The notes beneath the pieces were generated by a model. The model was not told where the DNA came from and searched no databases. It was given only the letters and a program-made list of their open reading frames with translations. This document shows, piece by piece, positions 1-5,826 of a stretch of DNA of 6,752 bases. The stretch lies in NCBI GenBank assembly GCA_031421855.1, contig JANOPN010000112.1, positions 1 through 6,752 of the forward strand, given 5' to 3'. Each line of letters begins with the position of its first letter. Position 1 is the first letter of the stretch. This DNA is from JAAFHN01 sp031421855. Lineage in GTDB: Bacteria; Pseudomonadota; Gammaproteobacteria; Burkholderiales; Burkholderiaceae_C. The translations under genes were made by a program, and so were the position numbers.

Positions 1-60
1 GGTCGCCTAATCATTTTTTTTTTTTTATTTTTTTTTATTAGTATTTTCTTTAACGACACC
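1..60. other. T-rich tract at left edge, possible terminator tail
   Basis: A run of 13 T (14-26), one A, then 9 T (28-36) lies in an otherwise GC-rich neighbourhood. GGTCGCC at 1-7, immediately before the tract, could be the 3' arm of a terminator hairpin whose 5' arm lies outside the window. Alternatively, TAA at 8-10 could end an upstream gene. In related Burkholderiales the gene before this glycosylase is often cysS, but too little sequence is present to assign one. The tract also lies in the same frame as the glycosylase and would encode mostly Phe, so it is not a credible N-terminus for that protein. Confidence 0.4.
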
Positions 61-135
61 GCACCCGCCGCCACCTTGGCCCAGCCCTGATTTTGGGATG
101 AAGCCGGCGCCCACCTGACAAAAAACGACCGGGTC

Positions 136-678
136 ATGCGAAAGCTCATCCCATCGTTTGGCGAGCAGTGTCTGAAACCCCGCACTGACGCATTCGCCAC
201 ACTGGCGCGCAGCGTCGTCGGCCAGCAGGTATCGGTCAAGTCGGCTCAGGGCGTTTGGGACCGCTTCGTTGCACTGCCCAAACGATTCACGCCAGCCAAT
301 GTGCTGCGCCTCAAGGTCGACGACATGCGTAGCGCCGGTTTGAGCGCCCGAAAGGTCGAGTATTTGGTCGACCTTGCCCTGCATTTTGAAAACGGCTCCT
401 TGCACGTCAAGCGCTGGCCCGACATGAGTGACGATGCCGTCATCACTGAGCTGGTCGCCATTCGTGGCATTGGGCGCTGGACGGCCGACATGTTTCTCAT
501 CTTCTATTTGCACCGCGCCAATGTGCTGCCTTTAGACGATGTGAGCCTCATCAAAGGCGTGAGTAGCTTGTATTTTTCAGGTGAACCGGTCAGTCGCAGC
601 GACCTGCGCGAGGTTGCAAGCGCGTGGGCACCGTATTGCTCGGCGGCAACTTGGTACATTTGGCGCTCGCTGGACTGA
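136..678 (+). CDS. alkA: AlkA-like DNA-3-methyladenine glycosylase II (HhH-GPD), N-terminus interrupted
   Basis: Base-excision-repair glycosylase of the HhH-GPD superfamily, expected to remove alkylated purines such as 3-methyladenine from DNA in the cytoplasm. From ATG 136 it gives 180 residues. Family features seen are the TLARSVVGQQVSVKSA segment (22-37), the helix-hairpin-helix with GIGRWTADM (111-119), and LPLDD (131-135), whose last Asp matches the catalytic Asp of E. coli AlkA. A WAPYCS...YIWRSLD end (164-180) closes the protein. The family-typical stretch FWDEAGAHLTKNDRV is encoded in frame just upstream (91-135), directly after a TGA at 88-90. No ATG, GTG or TTG lies between that stop and 136, and no convincing ribosome-binding site precedes 136. 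Homologues usually begin further upstream. Residue 168 is Cys where I expect Arg (PYRS). The gene is either N-terminally truncated or a recent pseudogene; the family assignment is solid, functionality is not. It ends 29 bp before accA. Confidence 0.8.
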   Translation: MRKLIPSFGEQCLKPRTDAFATLARSVVGQQVSVKSAQGVWDRFVALPKRFTPANVLRLKVDDMRSAGLSARKVEYLVDLALHFENGSLHVKRWPDMSDDAVITELVAIRGIGRWTADMFLIFYLHRANVLPLDDVSLIKGVSSLYFSGEPVSRSDLREVASAWAPYCSAATWYIWRSLD

Positions 679-696
679 GTCAGTCAGCGACACATC

Positions 697-702
697 AGGA
701 GA
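697..702 (+). promoter_or_regulatory. accA: Ribosome-binding site fixing the accA TTG start
   Basis: AGGAGA lies 5 nt upstream of TTG 708. A longer reading from GTG 624 would overlap the glycosylase gene and add 28 residues that do not resemble AccA. From 708 the protein begins MAKRVFLDFEQP, the typical N-terminus of betaproteobacterial AccA. This site therefore decides the start. Confidence 0.85.
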
Positions 703-707
703 CAACT

Positions 708-1682
708 TTGGCAAAACGCGTATTTTTGGACTTTGAGCAACCCATCGCTGAGCTTGATGCCAAGATCGAAGAGTTGCGATACGTATCAAACGAGTCGGCC
801 GTCGACATCACCGAAGACATCGACAACCTCAGCAAAAAGAGCCTCCAGCTCACCAAAGACATTTACGCCAGCCTCACGCCCTGGCAAATCACCAAAATCG
901 CCCGCCACGCCGAGCGCCCGTACACGCTTGACTACGTGCACGAGTGTTTCACCGACTTTGTCGAGATGCACGGTGATCGCCATTTTTCAGACGACCTCAG
1001 CATCGTCGGCGGCTTGGCCCGATTCAACGGCCAAGCCTGCATGGTCGTCGGCCACCAAAAGGGACGCGACACCAAAGAGCGAGCAGCCCGTAACTTCGGC
1101 ATGTGCAAGCCCGAGGGCTATCGCAAAGCGCTGCGGCTCATGAAAACCGCCGAAAAATTCAAGCTCCCGGTGTTCACATTTGTTGACACCCCCGGTGCCT
1201 ACCCCGGCATCGATGCCGAGGAGCGCGGTCAGTCCGAGGCCATTGGTCGCAACATCTTCGAGATGTGCCAGCTTGAAGTCCCCATCATCAGCACCATCAT
1301 CGGCGAGGGTGGATCGGGCGGCGCGCTGGCGATATCCGTGTCTGACCAAACCCTCATGTTGCAGTACAGCATCTACAGCGTCATCAGCCCTGAGGGCTGC
1401 GCATCCATCTTGTGGAAGACCAGCGCCAAAGCCGAAGACGCAGCCGAAGCCCTGGGCATCACCGCGCACCGCCTCAAGGCGCTCGGTTTGATTGACAAAA
1501 TCATCAACGAGCCCGTGGGCGGCGCTCACCGCGATCACAAACAAATGGCCGCATTTTTAAAGCGTGGACTAACCGATGCGGTACGCCAAGTCATTGATTT
1601 GAAGCCAAAAGAACTCATTGAACGCCGCCATGAACGCCTAAATGGCTTTGGGCGATTCACGGATACCAAATTGGGTAAGTAG
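708..1682 (+). CDS. accA: Acetyl-CoA carboxylase carboxyltransferase subunit alpha
   Basis: AccA pairs with AccD to form the cytoplasmic carboxyltransferase, which moves CO2 from biotinylated AccB (BCCP) to acetyl-CoA. The product, malonyl-CoA, is the first committed intermediate of fatty-acid synthesis. The 324-residue product from TTG 708 is close to the usual length (E. coli AccA is 319). Visible family signatures include an N-terminal helical segment rich in charged residues (MAKRVFLDFEQPIAELDAKI), the carboxyltransferase core with MHGDRHFSDD, and DTPGAYPG at 160-167. GQSEAIGRN, the glycine-rich GEGGSGGALA at 199-208 (expected oxyanion/CoA-binding region) and SPEGCASILWKT follow. The conserved GGAHRDH segment lies near the C-terminus. 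The frame is intact with no missing key residues. It follows the glycosylase gene by 29 bp and may be cotranscribed with it. In many relatives tilS follows accA; here it does not. Confidence 0.97.
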   Translation: MAKRVFLDFEQPIAELDAKIEELRYVSNESAVDITEDIDNLSKKSLQLTKDIYASLTPWQITKIARHAERPYTLDYVHECFTDFVEMHGDRHFSDDLSIVGGLARFNGQACMVVGHQKGRDTKERAARNFGMCKPEGYRKALRLMKTAEKFKLPVFTFVDTPGAYPGIDAEERGQSEAIGRNIFEMCQLEVPIISTIIGEGGSGGALAISVSDQTLMLQYSIYSVISPEGCASILWKTSAKAEDAAEALGITAHRLKALGLIDKIINEPVGGAHRDHKQMAAFLKRGLTDAVRQVIDLKPKELIERRHERLNGFGRFTDTKLGK

Positions 1683-1867
1683 TCTCGTTCAGCTTGTATT
1701 TTTTGATAGCAGCGGACCTAGTGAATCAGACAAGCCGTACTTTTTTTGGCCTATCGCCAGTGACTCTGGCCAGCTGCCACAGGTAAACCGCCGCGCACGG
1801 CAGCATAATGCACCGGGAAGGGTTGCTCAACTGCGACAAATTCCTCAATTTTTTGAGGCTTTGCCCC
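1683..1867. other. Intergenic region after accA
   Basis: No gene is supported here. The region has a T7 run (1741-1747) without a convincing GC stem before it, so no clear accA terminator. It also has an 8-bp palindrome CTGGCCAG (1766-1773) and a hairpin at 1843-1858. TTTTGATAGC at 1701-1710 recurs at 3809-3818 in the other intergenic gap. Short open frames on both strands lack ribosome-binding sites and family resemblance. Confidence 0.5.
1843..1858. repeat. Hairpin upstream of lipoprotein promoter
   Basis: Perfect 6-bp inverted repeat CCTCAA-TTTT-TTGAGG, 10 bp before the predicted -35 element of the first lipoprotein gene. It is not followed by a clean T run (CTTTGCCCC follows), so a terminator reading is weak. 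It could be a binding site or a leftover terminator for accA transcription. No equivalent is seen upstream of the second lipoprotein. Confidence 0.4.
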
Positions 1868-1895
1868 TTGCACGGGATCATTTGCTTTGTATGAT
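1868..1895 (+). promoter_or_regulatory. Sigma-70-like promoter of lipoprotein 1
   Basis: TTGCAC (1868-1873), a 16-bp spacer and TATGAT (1890-1895). The -10 box and flanks (CTTTGTATGATG) are identical to those before the paralogous gene at 4091, at nearly the same distance from the start codon. Transcription would begin near 1902, leaving a leader of about 38 nt. Confidence 0.7.
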
Positions 1896-1939
1896 GCAGG
1901 CTTAAGGCAGATTGTTTTAACACCCCAAGGGATCTCGTC

Positions 1940-3604
1940 ATGAAATACTCAACGCAAGCGCGTCAAACGTCTCTCAAAATTGCAGCGGTTGCTGCCGCTT
2001 GCGCTGCTGTCGCACTTGGCCTTCAAGGCTGCGGCTCAAGCGATGGTGCGCCGCCTGTCGTGCTAATTGCGCCACCGGTGGTTGCCGCGCAAGTCACAAC
2101 AGCCAAATACAACCTGGTGATCCGCAATGCGGCTACAGGCGCGCTCGTAACCGATGCCACCACCGTCACCTTCAGTGGCGCGGGAGTGGTCAGCGCAACC
2201 GGTGCAGCAATCACCAGCGCAACGACGTCGACCGGGCTTTTGAGCCTTTCAACCGGTGCGGGCGTTGCAGCTGACGCAACGTTCACAGTCAAGACCCAAA
2301 GCCGCGCTGCTGGCTGGGCTGATGGTGAATCCATCGTCACCGTCGTCGCCTCGAGCGACGTGCAAAACATCGAAATCCGCGTTGGCAATACCGCGCAGGC
2401 GGCAGCCGTGCAGGCTAGTACTGCTCCAGTTGCGGCAGCAGCGGCCTCTGCAACGGTGGCCAGTGGTCAGCTGACGACTCCGTTGACCGTGACTACTGCA
2501 CCCAAAACGGTGACTTCAATCGCCGGCACCCCCGTCGTCTTGGTTCCAGCCACAGTGACAATTCCCACAACTGCCGTGTTGACGACTGCTGCTGGCGTTC
2601 AAGCGACCGGTGCGTTGACTCTTTCTGTGGTGTCGCCTTCAGTCGCGACAGTGGAAGGTTTGGCAGCGGTTCCAGGTGGCACATTCGGTATCACGGTCAA
2701 GGGCGCACCCGCTGGGGTGCCCACGACGGGCGACATAGATATCGCCGGTTTGGCGACATTCACGTTGTCTGATGCGGCAGGAAACCGAATCACCAACTTC
2801 AGCACCCCCGTCATTGCACGCATCCCAGTCGCACCCGGCACGTTCAACATCGAAGAAACGCGTCTTTTACAAGCTGGCGATCCATTCCCAGTGTACGTTC
2901 GCAACGAAACCACGAATCAGTGGGACTTTCAGGTCATGGGCGTGACCGTCGTCAGCGGGACCGGTTTGGCGATCGAGTTTCCAACGAACTCATTCTCAAC
3001 CAGAGCAGGATTTGTCCCGCGGACACCAGCCACAAGATGCGCATCAAATTTGACGTTCACAGGTCGCGGCGCGTTCGCTGGTAATTTGACTGCTGTGGTT
3101 GTGAGCCGCGGTCGTCCTAGCCCGAACAACGTGGCCGCAACGGTCACGCGTAGAACGTTCGTTGGAAGTTCATTTGGAACCGCCAATTTCGTTCGATCAT
3201 CTGCTACCGGTCCAGCCAATGGAACAGTCATTGTGAGCCAACCCGATGGGACGGTTGTCGCCAATACCTCCGTGGCAGATCTTTGTGGTGCACCGGTTGT
3301 GGCGTTGAATATCCCAACACCGGCAACTGGCTCCATTGCGGTGACGGTGCGCGAACAGTGCGCGGATGGCAGTAGCAACCGCGTGGTGCCAGCATTTGTC
3401 GGTGCAACGTCGACATCTGTGGCGCTGAGCAACTACGGTGCGGCTGGTGCAGTTACTTTCTCGGGTTTGACTGCTGGCACGTATGCGGTTTCGGTCGGTG
3501 CCGCCGGGACAGCCTTCCCGCCGCAAAACATCGTTGTCGCCGCAGCAGCGACGACAGCAACATTCTTGCGCACGGTTACCTGCACAGTTGCATCTGGCGG
3601 CTAA
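1940..3604 (+). CDS. Large predicted lipoprotein with Ig-like/beta-sandwich domains, paralogue 1
   Basis: Uncharacterised 554-residue exported protein. A signal peptide (TSLKIAAVAAACAAVALGLQGC) ends in a lipobox-like LQGC with Cys31; Gly at +2 gives no inner-membrane retention signal, so outer-membrane placement is plausible. After an Ala/Pro linker there is a beta-rich region (about 50-150). An Ala-rich linker comes next (about 153-180). A second beta-rich region carries GNRITNFS, then GDPFPVYVRNETTNQWDF (313-330) and EFPTNSFS. Its pattern resembles the extracellular beta-sandwich of FAM171/astroprincin-like proteins (inference). The C-terminal part carries GLTAGTYAVSV, typical of CnaB/carboxypeptidase-regulatory-like folds. 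Cys367, 449, 474 and 548 match four Cys in the paralogue, suggesting two disulfides. AAGGGA (1927-1932) lies 7 nt before ATG. It ends at a hairpin terminator, probably as a single-gene transcript. Function unknown; surface or periplasmic structural/adhesive role is a guess. Confidence 0.85.
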   Translation: MKYSTQARQTSLKIAAVAAACAAVALGLQGCGSSDGAPPVVLIAPPVVAAQVTTAKYNLVIRNAATGALVTDATTVTFSGAGVVSATGAAITSATTSTGLLSLSTGAGVAADATFTVKTQSRAAGWADGESIVTVVASSDVQNIEIRVGNTAQAAAVQASTAPVAAAAASATVASGQLTTPLTVTTAPKTVTSIAGTPVVLVPATVTIPTTAVLTTAAGVQATGALTLSVVSPSVATVEGLAAVPGGTFGITVKGAPAGVPTTGDIDIAGLATFTLSDAAGNRITNFSTPVIARIPVAPGTFNIEETRLLQAGDPFPVYVRNETTNQWDFQVMGVTVVSGTGLAIEFPTNSFSTRAGFVPRTPATRCASNLTFTGRGAFAGNLTAVVVSRGRPSPNNVAATVTRRTFVGSSFGTANFVRSSATGPANGTVIVSQPDGTVVANTSVADLCGAPVVALNIPTPATGSIAVTVREQCADGSSNRVVPAFVGATSTSVALSNYGAAGAVTFSGLTAGTYAVSVGAAGTAFPPQNIVVAAAATTATFLRTVTCTVASGG

Positions 3605-3653
3605 CCCTTCCGAATCGGAGTGAAACCGGTAGGTTCCAATCTCGATGCAAATC

Positions 3654-3681
3654 AAAAAAGCCACCTTTCGGTGGCTTTTTT
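3654..3681. terminator. Bidirectional intrinsic terminator after lipoprotein 1
   Basis: A 6-bp stem GCCACC (3660-3665) / GGTGGC (3670-3675) with TTTC loop, flanked by A6 on the left and T6 on the right, so it can work on both strands. It serves lipoprotein 1 and once would have served the converging fasciclin copy. The right arm and following bases (3669-3688) are identical over 20 nt to the terminator after lipoprotein 2. Confidence 0.92.
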
Positions 3682-3709
3682 CATGCTTGAATGCGGGCCG
3701 ACTAACACA

Positions 3710-3802
3710 TCTCTTAGGCGCGACGGCGCTGTCGATGACGCGGATCACACCACCCTTGGTTGTGACTTCAAGTGTGCTGCCTTGCACGGTTTTAACCTTG
3801 CC
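3710..3802 (-). pseudogene. Remnant of a fasciclin (FAS1) gene 3' end
   Basis: Read on the minus strand this encodes GKVKTVQGSTLEVTTKGGV directly joined to IRVIDSAVAPK. The intact fasciclin at 5827-6282 has GKVKTVQGSTFEVTTKGGV, then 18 further residues, then IHVIDTVIMPK and stop. The remnant therefore matches residues 104-122 and 141-151 only. The stop-codon position (3710-3712) reads AGA instead of TGA, so the frame runs on toward the terminator. Homology ends abruptly at 3802: signal peptide, N-terminal two thirds of the FAS1 domain and start are missing. It lies 28 bp from the terminator, exactly as in the intact copy. Not expected to produce a functional protein. Confidence 0.88.
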
Positions 3803-4017
3803 AAGTAATTTTGATAGCAACAAACTCAATGGATTCGGTGACCAAGGGGTTATTTCGTTTGGAATTCGCTCGTTCCATTGAAAAATCCGCTTTCTTGCGG
3901 GCTGGCGCACGTTGATTGAGTGGACATGAATAGGACTGATGCAACGCCACTGGCACGGTTTTGCATCAGCCACACAGAACTTTAAGCATGCTCGGCGCGC
4001 ATACCGATTAGCACAGC
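3803..4017. other. Intergenic region between fasciclin remnant and lipoprotein 2 promoter
   Basis: No gene is supported. Beyond the remnant I see no further convincing fasciclin homology. The notable element is a 9-bp inverted repeat at 3936-3969. ACCGATTAGC at 4003-4012 partly matches (first seven bases) the ACCGATTGGT operator-like repeats upstream of the intact fasciclin gene; it may be a relic or chance. TTTTGATAGC at 3809-3818 also occurs at 1701-1710. Confidence 0.5.
3936..3969. repeat. 9-bp inverted repeat upstream of lipoprotein 2
   Basis: CTGATGCAA (3936-3944) and its perfect reverse complement TTGCATCAG (3961-3969) flank 16 bp that itself contains the small palindrome GCCACTGGC (3946-3954). 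It lies about 50 bp upstream of the -35 element at 4018. No T run follows, so a terminator is unlikely; a regulator-binding site or a remnant of a lost element is possible. Confidence 0.55.
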
Positions 4018-4045
4018 TTGAAACATCCAACTTTCTTTGTATGAT
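4018..4045 (+). promoter_or_regulatory. Sigma-70-like promoter of lipoprotein 2
   Basis: TTGAAA (4018-4023), 16-bp spacer, TATGAT (4040-4045). Spacer length, -10 box and flanking CTTTGTATGATG match the promoter of the paralogue at 1868-1895. The predicted start of transcription is near 4052. The leader contains overlapping short inverted repeats (GTTGA 4056-4060 with TCAAC 4068-4072). Confidence 0.75.
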
Positions 4046-4090
4046 GGCACTCTGAGTTGATACAGACTCAACAACCAAAGGGATCTTCAA

Positions 4091-5749
4091 ATGACAAATC
4101 AAGCGCAATTTCGCCGCACCTCTCTCAAAATCGCTGCTGTCGCTGCTGCTTGCACCGCAGTCGCGCTTGGGCTGCAAGGGTGCGGCTCAAGCGATGGCGC
4201 GCCGCCGGTCGTGCTCGTGCCGCCGCCGGTGGTAGCCGCCCAAGTGACAACGGCAAAGTACTCTGTCGTGGTTCGCGATTCCGCCACGGGCGCGCTCGTG
4301 ACTGACGCCACCACGCTCACCTTCTCAGGCGCGGGTTTGATCAACTCGGCTGGTGCTGTGCTCACCACAGCCACAACATCGTCCGGTCTGCTGGCGTTGG
4401 CCACGGGTGCGGGCACCAACGCCGCGGCGACCTTCACCGTCAAGAGCCAGAGCCGTGCTGCGGGCTGGGCTGACGGCCAAGCGGTTGTCACGGTGTTTGC
4501 ATCAACCAACGTGCAAAACATTGAAATCAGGGTAGCTAACGCCAACCGTGCCGCGGCGTTGCAGGCCAGTACGGCGCCTGTGGCCGCTGCGGCTGCCTCT
4601 GCCGCCGCGACAGCGGGGCAGTTGGCCGCGCCACTGGTCGTTACAACCGCACCTAAAACCGTTACCTCGATCACCGGCACGCCTGTGGTTCTTCCGCCAG
4701 CATCTTTGTCTGTGCCAGCCACCGCTCGGCTCACCACCGCTGCGGGCGTTGCGGCCACCGGTTCACTCACGCTGGCGGTGGTTGCACCTTCGTTGGCCAC
4801 GGCCGCTGGGTTGGCAGCCGTGCCGGGTGGCGTGTCAGCAGTCAAGGCTTCAAGCGGCCCAACGGGTGCGCCCATCACCGGCAAACTGGTGGTTGCAGGC
4901 GCGGCTTCGTTTACGTTGACCGATGGTGCTGGCAACCGCATCACCAACTTCAGCGAGCCCGTCATTGCGCGCATTCCTGTCACACCGGGCACGCGCAAAC
5001 CCACCGGTACCGGCTTGCTCGCAGTGGGCGACACCTTCCCAGTCTATGTTCGCAACCAAACCACCAACCAGTGGGACTTCAGGCGTGTCGGCAACGTTGT
5101 TGCCAGTGGCGGTGGACTGGCAGTTGAATTTCCAACGAACACATTTTCGGAGTGGGCTCTGCTGTATGAGCAAGAGCTTGGTGTTGGTGTCGTTACCTGC
5201 GAATCAAGGGTGACATTGACAGGCGGTGCGGGAATTGCTGGGCCGTTGAATGTTGTAGTCGAACAGGCGGCTGACAATCAACTCCGCGATTTCGCGATCG
5301 CGGTTCCAGGACAAACCGTCGGGCCATTCACCGTGTTTACCAGCGATGTAACAGGAGGTACCGTTCGCGTCACCGACAGTGCTGGGTTTGTCGTTGCCAA
5401 TGCCAATTTTTCAAGCCTCTGCGGAACCGTGTCGGTCGCGCTGACCGCGCCTCCACCCCCACCTGGCTCAATGATCGTCAATTTCCGTGAGCAATGCCCG
5501 GACGGCAGTAACAACCGCGCATTCGCTGGCACGGTCACGGTGTTAACTGGCAACAACACACCGATATCGGCCAGCGGCACTGGCAGTGTGACGTTCACGG
5601 GCTTGGTTGCAGGAAGTTACTCAGTGACGGTTCATCCAACCGGGGTAGCCAATCCACTGCCGGCCACCGCCGTCAGCGTCGGCACGTTGGCCAGTACCGA
5701 GCAAGTGTTGCGCACACTCACATGTGGCGCAGGCACGGGCGGTGGCTAA
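4091..5749 (+). CDS. Large predicted lipoprotein with Ig-like/beta-sandwich domains, paralogue 2
   Basis: Uncharacterised 552-residue paralogue of the protein at 1940. Signal peptide and lipobox-like LQGC place the lipidated Cys at residue 31, identical in position to the paralogue. The two align without net gaps to GDTFPVYVRN (from 313), with most residues identical by eye in the first 200. The astroprincin-like segment ends in EFPTNTFSEWALLYE, which keeps the aromatic FSEW motif that paralogue 1 lacks. Residues after about 350 are much more diverged, but Cys370, 444, 469 and 545, the REQCPDGSNNR motif and the VTFTGLVAGSYSV strand pattern are retained. A PPPPP linker precedes the last domain. 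AAAGGGA (4077-4083) lies 7 nt before ATG. The gene converges on the fasciclin gene across a shared terminator. Function unknown; exported, probably anchored to the outer membrane. Confidence 0.86.
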   Translation: MTNQAQFRRTSLKIAAVAAACTAVALGLQGCGSSDGAPPVVLVPPPVVAAQVTTAKYSVVVRDSATGALVTDATTLTFSGAGLINSAGAVLTTATTSSGLLALATGAGTNAAATFTVKSQSRAAGWADGQAVVTVFASTNVQNIEIRVANANRAAALQASTAPVAAAAASAAATAGQLAAPLVVTTAPKTVTSITGTPVVLPPASLSVPATARLTTAAGVAATGSLTLAVVAPSLATAAGLAAVPGGVSAVKASSGPTGAPITGKLVVAGAASFTLTDGAGNRITNFSEPVIARIPVTPGTRKPTGTGLLAVGDTFPVYVRNQTTNQWDFRRVGNVVASGGGLAVEFPTNTFSEWALLYEQELGVGVVTCESRVTLTGGAGIAGPLNVVVEQAADNQLRDFAIAVPGQTVGPFTVFTSDVTGGTVRVTDSAGFVVANANFSSLCGTVSVALTAPPPPPGSMIVNFREQCPDGSNNRAFAGTVTVLTGNNTPISASGTGSVTFTGLVAGSYSVTVHPTGVANPLPATAVSVGTLASTEQVLRTLTCGAGTGGG

Positions 5750-5771
5750 TCCGCTCGCCGGTCAACCCAGT

Positions 5772-5798
5772 AAAAAGCCACCTCGCGGTGGCTTTTTT
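5772..5798. terminator. Bidirectional intrinsic terminator between lipoprotein 2 and fasciclin
   Basis: Stem GCCACC (5777-5782) / GGTGGC (5787-5792), loop TCGC, with A5 on the left and T6 on the right. It lies between two convergent genes and can stop transcription from both sides. Near-identical to the terminator at 3654-3681. Confidence 0.93.
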
Positions 5799-5826
5799 CA
5801 TGCTTTGGCTGATGTAAGAAGCAACT

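Larger units (their letters stand above)
1868..3802. repeat. Tandem module copy A: lipoprotein, terminator, fasciclin remnant
   Basis: First copy of a diverged duplication. Promoter, lipoprotein gene, hairpin terminator and antisense fasciclin 3' end occur in the same order and orientation as in copy B (4018-5973 for the homologous part). The terminator-to-fasciclin-stop distance is 28 bp in both. Only the last 48 codons' worth of the fasciclin gene, minus an 18-codon deletion, remain in this copy. Confidence 0.75.

Noticed and set aside
624..707. Longer accA reading from GTG 624
   Set aside because: It overlaps the glycosylase gene, has no ribosome-binding site, and the added residues do not resemble AccA; TTG 708 has a strong site.
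987..1544. Minus-strand open frame antisense to accA
   Set aside because: Shadow of a highly conserved coding gene; no independent signals.
1714..1747. Possible accA terminator before the T7 run
   Set aside because: Only a 3-bp CGG/CCG pairing with a long loop precedes the T run; too weak to call.
2984..3060. Possible frameshift in lipoprotein 1 after FPTNSFS
   Set aside because: Neither alternative frame restores the WALLYE motif of the paralogue, and the C-ASNLTFTG alignment resumes in the same frame.
3197..4177. Long minus-strand open frame of 326 codons
   Set aside because: It is antisense to the end of lipoprotein 1 and passes through the terminator. Only the 3710-3802 part has family resemblance, which is the fasciclin remnant with its stop lost; no ribosome-binding site or signal peptide.
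4099..5034. Minus-strand open frame of 311 codons antisense to lipoprotein 2
   Set aside because: Its Ala/Thr/Val-rich composition mirrors the Ala/Thr/Val-rich sense strand; GC-rich shadow frame with no start signal.
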